This document shows positions 59,097 through 64,000 of a stretch of 64,000 bases of DNA, piece after piece; within the stretch, counting starts at the first letter, position 1; each line of letters begins with the position of its first letter. A program made the translations under genes and the position numbers. Where the stretch lies: contig NZ_CP188257.1 in NCBI RefSeq assembly GCF_049994355.1, positions 1,302,001-1,366,000 on the forward strand. The letters are read 5' to 3'. The stretch is from Angustibacter sp049994355 (GTDB lineage: Bacteria > Actinomycetota > Actinomycetes > Actinomycetales > Angustibacteraceae). The notes under the pieces were generated by a model, which worked only from the letters and a program-made list of their open reading frames with translations, ran no database searches and was not told the origin of the DNA.

Positions 59097-59925
59097 AGGC
59101 GACCGCCCGGACGACGACGTCCGGCTCCTCATCGACGATCCAGTGGGTGCCGGACAGGTCCACCCGGCGGTACGGCCCGTCGACGTAGTCGGCGCACCAC
59201 TGCGCAGCCGCCCGTCCCACCCCGAGGTCGTGCTCGGCCGAGACGTAGACGGTCGGCACGCTGATCCTTGGCACCGCGGCGAGCTCCGGCCCGGCCATCG
59301 CCCGGTACCAGGACAGCGGTCCGCGCAGCCCGTCCTCGCTGAGCATCGGGGCGAGGTAGTCCTGCACTGCGTCGGCGGTCAGTGAACCGCCCTCGAAGAA
59401 CCGGCGCAGCGCCGCGGCGTCGTCGCCCAGCAGCACCCGCTCAGCCGTGCCTTCCTTGCGCAGCAACCCGAAGTAGTCGGACAGCTGCTGCTGCTCGGCG
59501 TCCTCTCGGATCGCCCGGCCGAACGCATGCGGATGCGGCACGGACAGCGCGACCAGCCCACGGACCCGTTCGGGGTGGTGCGCGGCCAGGGCCCAGCCGA
59601 CCAGCGCACCCCAGTCGTGCCCGACCACGACGGCCCGCTGCGCGCCGACGTCGTCCAGCACGGCGAGCGCGTCGGCGACCAGCGGGCCCAGCCGGTAGGC
59701 CTCGACGTCCCGCGGCTGCGGCTGAGGGCTGTAGCCGCGCTGGTCGGGGGCCAGGGTGCGCAGCCCGAGCTCGTGCAGACCGGGTAGGCAGCCCTGCCAC
59801 AGGCCGCCGTGCTGCGGGAAGCCGTGCAGCAGTAGGGCGACCGGGCCGTCCGGTGGTCCCTCGTCGCGCACCAGCAGCTCGAACTCGGCGCCCGCGTGCT
59901 CACGTCTGAGGTGTCGTCGGCTCAC
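59086..59925 (-). CDS. Alpha/beta hydrolase (epoxide hydrolase/dehalogenase-like)
   Basis: A 279-residue hydrolase from the GTG at 59925. Oxyanion motif HGFPQHGG, nucleophile Asp in VVGHDWGALVGW, and the catalytic His in GTHWIVDEEPD. The Asp nucleophile and HGFP point to epoxide hydrolases or haloalkane dehalogenases rather than esterases. Substrate unknown. An upstream ATG-led extension exists to 59952 but looks unlike the family start. Confidence 0.85.
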   Translation of the reverse strand: MSRRHLRREHAGAEFELLVRDEGPPDGPVALLLHGFPQHGGLWQGCLPGLHELGLRTLAPDQRGYSPQPQPRDVEAYRLGPLVADALAVLDDVGAQRAVVVGHDWGALVGWALAAHHPERVRGLVALSVPHPHAFGRAIREDAEQQQLSDYFGLLRKEGTAERVLLGDDAAALRRFFEGGSLTADAVQDYLAPMLSEDGLRGPLSWYRAMAGPELAAVPRISVPTVYVSAEHDLGVGRAAAQWCADYVDGPYRRVDLSGTHWIVDEEPDVVVRAVASLL

Positions 59926-59989
59926 GACCCAACACCTACCACGCCATCCCACGAGCGCTCGGATGCATAGGCGGGCTACGATCCGTCGA

Positions 59990-61444
59990 GTGGCTCAGGA
60001 CGCAGCACCTGAACGAACCACGGCGGGTGGACCCGTGAAGGGGTACCCCGCCGCGGTGGAGCGACTGCGCGCCGACTTCGCGGCGCTGCCCGCTGACCAG
60101 CCGGTGCGGCTGGCCAAGAAGACCAGCAACCTGTTCCGCCCACGCGAGCGCGGCCAGCGGCTGGGACTGGACGTCACGGGCCTGGACGCGGTGTTCTCGG
60201 TCGACCCGGTGACCCGGACGGCGTACGTCGGTGGGATGACCACGTACGAGCACCTGGTGGACGCGACCCTCGCGCACGGCCTGATGCCGCTGGTGGTGCC
60301 GCAGCTGAAGACCATCACGATCGGTGGCGCGCTGACCGGCCTCGGTATCGAGTCGTCGTCCTGGCGCGAAGGACTGCCGCACGAGTCCGCGCTGTCCTTC
60401 GACGTGCTGACCGGCGGCGGTGACCTGGTCCGCGCGACGCCGGATGGTCCGGACGCCGAGCTGTTCGCGACGTTCCCGAACTCCTACGGCACCCTCGGGT
60501 ATGCCGCGGCGGCGACGATCGAGCTGGCCCCGGTCAGCCCGTACGTGCACCTGCGGCACGTGCGGTTCACCGACCTGGACGAGCTGGCGGCCACCATCGA
60601 CAGTCTGGTGCGGCTGGCGCAGGATGGCCGCGCGAGCTGGCAGGGCGAACCGGTCGACTTCATCGACGGCACGGTGTTCCCCACCCCACAGGACCGTCCC
60701 GGCCCTGCGCTGGAGGGTTTCTTGACCCTCGGCACCTGGGCCGACGAGGCGCCGTACACCTCGGACTACACCGGCGAGCAGGTCTACTACCGCTCGATCC
60801 GCGCCCGTCGCGAGGACTGGCTGACCGTCCGGGACTACCTCTGGCGCTGGGACACCGACTGGTTCTGGTGCTCGCGGGCGCTCGGTGTGCAGAACCCGCG
60901 GATCCGTCGCTGGGTGCCCAAGCGCTACCTGCGCAGCGACACCTACCAGCGGGTGATCGGGCTGGAGAACCGCTACGGCTTCAAGGCCAGGATGGACGCG
61001 CGCAAGGGCCTGCCGGCCCGCGAGCGTGTCGTGCAGGACGTCGAGATCCCGGTCGGGCGGACCGCCGAGTTCCTGCGCTGGTTCATCGACAACGTGCCGA
61101 TCGAGCCGATCTGGCTGTGCCCGCTGCGGCTGCGCCGTCCGGCGCCGACGCAGGACGGCAAGTGGCCGCTGTACCCGCTCGGCCCGGGCAGCCTCTACGT
61201 CAACGTCGGCTTCTGGTCGACGGTCGCCATCGCCGACGGCGACCAGGACGGTGACCACAACCGGCGGATCGAGGCCAAGGTCGCCGAGCTGGACGGTCAC
61301 AAGAGCCTGTACTCGGATGCCTACTACGAGCCGGACGAGTTCTGGAAGCTGTACGGCCGCGAGGACTACCAGCGGGCCAAGGACAGGTACGACCCGGACG
61401 GGCGGTTGCTCGACCTCTACGAGAAGGCGGTGAAGCGACGGTGA
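59990..61444 (+). CDS. bfaA: FAD-binding reductase of 10-methyl fatty acid synthesis (BfaA/TmsA-like)
   Basis: A 484-residue FAD-linked oxidoreductase with a PCMH-type FAD domain (MTTYEHLVDATLAHGLMPLVVPQLKTITIGGALTG) and a DHCR24-like C-terminal half. Coupled by a four-base overlap to a cyclopropane synthase-type methyltransferase, the pair matches BfaA-BfaB (TmsA-TmsB), in which the methyltransferase makes a 10-methylene fatty acyl chain and this enzyme reduces it with NADPH to 10-methylstearate (tuberculostearate). GTG start at 59990. Confidence 0.85.
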   Translation: MAQDAAPERTTAGGPVKGYPAAVERLRADFAALPADQPVRLAKKTSNLFRPRERGQRLGLDVTGLDAVFSVDPVTRTAYVGGMTTYEHLVDATLAHGLMPLVVPQLKTITIGGALTGLGIESSSWREGLPHESALSFDVLTGGGDLVRATPDGPDAELFATFPNSYGTLGYAAAATIELAPVSPYVHLRHVRFTDLDELAATIDSLVRLAQDGRASWQGEPVDFIDGTVFPTPQDRPGPALEGFLTLGTWADEAPYTSDYTGEQVYYRSIRARREDWLTVRDYLWRWDTDWFWCSRALGVQNPRIRRWVPKRYLRSDTYQRVIGLENRYGFKARMDARKGLPARERVVQDVEIPVGRTAEFLRWFIDNVPIEPIWLCPLRLRRPAPTQDGKWPLYPLGPGSLYVNVGFWSTVAIADGDQDGDHNRRIEAKVAELDGHKSLYSDAYYEPDEFWKLYGREDYQRAKDRYDPDGRLLDLYEKAVKRR

Positions 61445-62760
61445 GCGTGCTCGGTCAGTGGAAGCAGGATCCAGGCGGGCGGGGTCCGATCAGCATCGCG
61501 GATGCGTTCGAGATGGTGATCGGGCCGGTTGAGGGCATCGGCTTCTCGGCGTACGACGGTTCACGGACCGGTTCGGTGGACGCGCCGATCCAGCTGCGGC
61601 TGGTGCGCCCGCGCGGTCTGGCCTACATCGCGGGGGCGCCGTCCTCGCTCGGGATGGCTCGCGCCTACCTGATGGAGGACCTCGAGATCGACGGGATCCA
61701 TCCTGGCGACCCGTACGAACTGCTGCTGCACGCGCAGACGCTGCTCACCCCGAAGCGACCGGCGCCGAGCGACGCGGCCCGCGCGCTGCGCTCCTTCGGG
61801 CGGCTCGCCCTGACCATGCCGCCGCCGCCGCCGAACGAGGTGCCCAGCGGCTGGCACCGAGCGCTGCACGGGCTGCGGCACTCGCGCACCCGTGACGCCG
61901 AGGCGATCCGCCACCACTACGACGTGAGCAACCGGTTCTACGAGATCGTGCTCGGCCAGTCGATGGCGTACACCTGCGCCTGCTACCCCGCGGACGACTC
62001 CACGCTGGAGCAGGCGCAGGAGCACAAGTTCGACCTCGTCGCCCGCAAGCTCGGCCTGCAGCCGGGGATGCGCCTGCTCGACGTCGGGTGCGGCTGGGGC
62101 GGCATGGTGCGGCACGCGGTACGCGAGTACGGCGTGACGGCGCTCGGCGTGACCCTCTCGCGCGACCAGGCGCAGTGGGCGCAGGCGGCGATCGAGCGGG
62201 ACGGCCTGGGGGACCGCGCGCAGGTCCGCCACCAGGACTACCGCGAGGTCACCGAGACCGGGTTCGACGCGGTGAGCTCGATCGGCCTGACCGAGCACAT
62301 CGGGGTGCGCAACTACCCGGCCTACTTCCGGTTCCTGCGCTCTCGGCTGATGCCCGGCGGCCGGCTGCTGAACCACTCGATCACCCGGCAGGACAACCTG
62401 CACCCCGGCATCAAGCGGCGCGGCTTCATCGACCGCTACGTGTTCCCGGACGGTGAGCTGACCGGCGTGGGCGCGATCATCACTGCGATGCAGGACCAGG
62501 GCCTGGAGGTCCAGCACGAGGAGAACCTGCGCCGGCACTACGCGCGCACACTTGCCGCCTGGTGCACCAACCTCGTCGAGGGCTGGGACGAGGCGGTCGC
62601 CGAGGCCGGCCTGGCCACCGCGAAGGTATGGGGCCTGTACATGGCCGGATCTCGGCTCGCGTTCGAGCGTCAGCAGATCGAGCTGCACCAGGTGCTGGCC
62701 ACCCGAACGGACGAAGGCGGTGACCCGCACCTGCCGATGCGTCCGGACTGGGGCGTTTGA
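61441..62760 (+). CDS. bfaB: SAM-dependent fatty acyl methyltransferase (BfaB/TmsB-like)
   Basis: A 439-residue protein of the cyclopropane-fatty-acyl-phospholipid synthase family. The SAM site LLDVGCGWGGMVRHA and the DVSNRFYEIVLGQSMAYTCACY segment are typical. An N-terminal domain of about 130 residues precedes the catalytic part. Partner of the upstream FAD reductase for 10-methyl branched lipids. GTG start overlaps the upstream stop. Confidence 0.9.
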   Translation: MSVLGQWKQDPGGRGPISIADAFEMVIGPVEGIGFSAYDGSRTGSVDAPIQLRLVRPRGLAYIAGAPSSLGMARAYLMEDLEIDGIHPGDPYELLLHAQTLLTPKRPAPSDAARALRSFGRLALTMPPPPPNEVPSGWHRALHGLRHSRTRDAEAIRHHYDVSNRFYEIVLGQSMAYTCACYPADDSTLEQAQEHKFDLVARKLGLQPGMRLLDVGCGWGGMVRHAVREYGVTALGVTLSRDQAQWAQAAIERDGLGDRAQVRHQDYREVTETGFDAVSSIGLTEHIGVRNYPAYFRFLRSRLMPGGRLLNHSITRQDNLHPGIKRRGFIDRYVFPDGELTGVGAIITAMQDQGLEVQHEENLRRHYARTLAAWCTNLVEGWDEAVAEAGLATAKVWGLYMAGSRLAFERQQIELHQVLATRTDEGGDPHLPMRPDWGV

Positions 62761-62883
62761 GCCGGCTCGGTTGGGCCACCCGGGTGGGCTGCCGCGATTC
62801 GGGTGCGAACGCTGTGCAACTCGGGGTTTGCTGCCGATAGAGACGCCTGAGCCGTGCGCCCTGCCGGCCCTCGAGGAGCACAG

Positions 62884-64000
62884 ATGCCGTTGCCCGACGC
62901 CGATGGGTTCCTTGGCGCCCACGACGTCCTGGTCTTCCGGCGCGTCGGCAGCCGCTGGACCCATCTGGGCGGGCTCGGCCGCGGTGCGGCCTGGGCCGGT
63001 TCCGTGCAGGGGCAGGAGCTGGCCGACCCCCGGCTGGAGGCGGCGCTGTCCCACGGCCGTCCGGTGCGCCGGCACGGTCAGAAGCCGCACCGGGTGCTCG
63101 GCCCGTACTCGGCGTGCACCTCAGCGGTCGTCCGGCTGGACGCCTATCACGCGGTGGTGCTGGGCTCGGTCCAGCCGGACCCGCAGCTGCTTGGCCTTGA
63201 CGACGGGCAGCTGGTCGAGCTGGCGGCGCGGGCCTGCGAGCTGGTCACCCAGGCCGCGCCGGCCAAGCACCTGGCCGACGAGCTCGTCGTGCTGTCCGCG
63301 CTGCGCGACCTGGCCACCGCAGCGCCAGTAGGCGTCGACGCCCTGCTCTACCACCTGGCCGCCTCGACCGCGGAGGCGCTGTCCTGCGCGCTGGCGGCCG
63401 TCTGGCTGGACGACGACCGGCACGCGGTGGCCACCCCGGAGTGGATCCCGGACGGCGGCGCCCAACGTGCCGTGGTGGTGGCCCGGACGCTGGCCGGAAA
63501 GGTCGAGGACGTGCTCGTCGTCCAGGACGCGTGCGAGCAGCCGCTGCCCGCCCCGATCGGCGCCACGCACGCGGTGTCGGCGTACCTGGCCGTCCCGGTC
63601 GAGGTGGACGGCGTGCACGGCTGCATGCTGCTGGTGCACAGCCCCGGCACGCCGAGCACCTTCACCCCGCTGTGCGAGCAGCTCGCCGTCCAGCTGGCCC
63701 GGGCCGGCTCGCGGATGCTCGAGGTGGCCACCACCCACGACGAGCTGGTCCGCCAGCTGGACTCCACCCGTGAGTACGCGATCCGCGACCCGCTGACCGG
63801 TGCCGCGAACCGGCGTGGCTGGGACGAGGCCGTCGCCCGCGCCCGTGACCACGTCGCGGCCGGCGGCACCGTCACCGTCGTCTCGGTCGACCTGGACGAC
63901 CTGAAGGTGGTCAACGACACCCACGGCCACGCGGCCGGCGACGAGCTGATCATCGCCGCCGCGCACGCGCTGCGCCGCACAGTGCGCGGCCAGCCGGACG
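62884..64000 (+). CDS. GAF-like and GGDEF domain protein, truncated by the window end
   Basis: An open frame of 372 residues running off the end. Residues about 140-300 look like a GAF sensor domain; a GGDEF domain starts near 305 (DPLTGAANRRGWDE, then SVDLDDLKVVNDTHGHAAGDELI). It is probably a diguanylate cyclase, but the GG(D/E)EF active loop lies beyond the window. ggag precedes the ATG. Confidence 0.85.
   Translation, partial: MPLPDADGFLGAHDVLVFRRVGSRWTHLGGLGRGAAWAGSVQGQELADPRLEAALSHGRPVRRHGQKPHRVLGPYSACTSAVVRLDAYHAVVLGSVQPDPQLLGLDDGQLVELAARACELVTQAAPAKHLADELVVLSALRDLATAAPVGVDALLYHLAASTAEALSCALAAVWLDDDRHAVATPEWIPDGGAQRAVVVARTLAGKVEDVLVVQDACEQPLPAPIGATHAVSAYLAVPVEVDGVHGCMLLVHSPGTPSTFTPLCEQLAVQLARAGSRMLEVATTHDELVRQLDSTREYAIRDPLTGAANRRGWDEAVARARDHVAAGGTVTVVSVDLDDLKVVNDTHGHAAGDELIIAAAHALRRTVRGQPD

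Overview
The window reads as chromosome from a high-GC actinobacterium. Many genes start with GTG, coding is dense with frequent 4-base start/stop overlaps, and the tmRNA tag ends in ALAA. There is a 1127-residue pyruvate carboxylase of the mycobacterial type, an F420/PPOX-type oxidoreductase, a rifampin ADP-ribosyltransferase (Arr), a SAM-IV riboswitch and a BfaA/BfaB-type pair for 10-methyl fatty acids. I cannot fix the genus. No insertion sequence, integrase, phage gene, CRISPR array or tRNA gene was seen.

Layout. 1-8.75 kb: prfB, then a compact ribosomally made peptide cluster: a 53-residue Cys-rich precursor (1587-1748), its leader-binding E1-like protein, a YcaO cyclodehydratase, a SagB-type dehydrogenase, an ABC ATPase, an ABC permease, and a convergent prolyl oligopeptidase. 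This is a linear azol(in)e-containing peptide (LAP/TOMM) system whose core resembles streptolysin S; it is the strongest candidate for an undescribed system. 8.9-14.3 kb: cell division and trans-translation genes (ftsE, ftsX, a secreted M23 hydrolase, smpB, a DUF2207 protein). 14.6-22.1 kb: central metabolism (pyc, zwf, small redox proteins) and ssrA. 22.3-26.5 kb: an arsenic cluster with two arsenate reductases, an ArsR-ArsC fusion, a second ArsR, an aquaporin in place of an efflux pump, and an ArsI/CadI-like metalloenzyme. 26.5-47 kb: accessory genes (arylsulfatase, ArsR/SRPBCC pair, GH3 glucosidase, HtrA-like protease, Arr, oxidoreductases, a phosphoesterase carrying three near-identical 102-residue lectin-like repeats). 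Two genes here (an ECF sigma factor and an lldD2-like lactate dehydrogenase) and one short remnant carry single-base frameshifts. 47-64 kb: a second, intact sigma factor of the same family, regulators, an orphan substrate-binding lipoprotein, a tryptophanyl-tRNA synthetase behind a Trp-Trp leader peptide, a SAM-IV riboswitch with a class V aminotransferase, bfaA-bfaB, and a truncated GAF/GGDEF protein.

How the parts work together. The LAP operon should bind its precursor by the leader, cyclise and oxidise Cys/Ser to azoles, and export the product; the neighbouring peptidase may trim the leader. The arsenic genes imply reduction of arsenate followed by passive loss of arsenite through the aquaporin. 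The trpS and class V aminotransferase genes are each preceded by a recognisable RNA switch, so charged tRNA-Trp and SAM levels are sensed in cis.

Short tandem duplications recur through the window (units of 12, 15, 16, 18 and 306 bases); those inside genes keep frame. Coordinates and residue positions were worked out by hand from the sequence; family names rest on recognised motifs, not on database searches.
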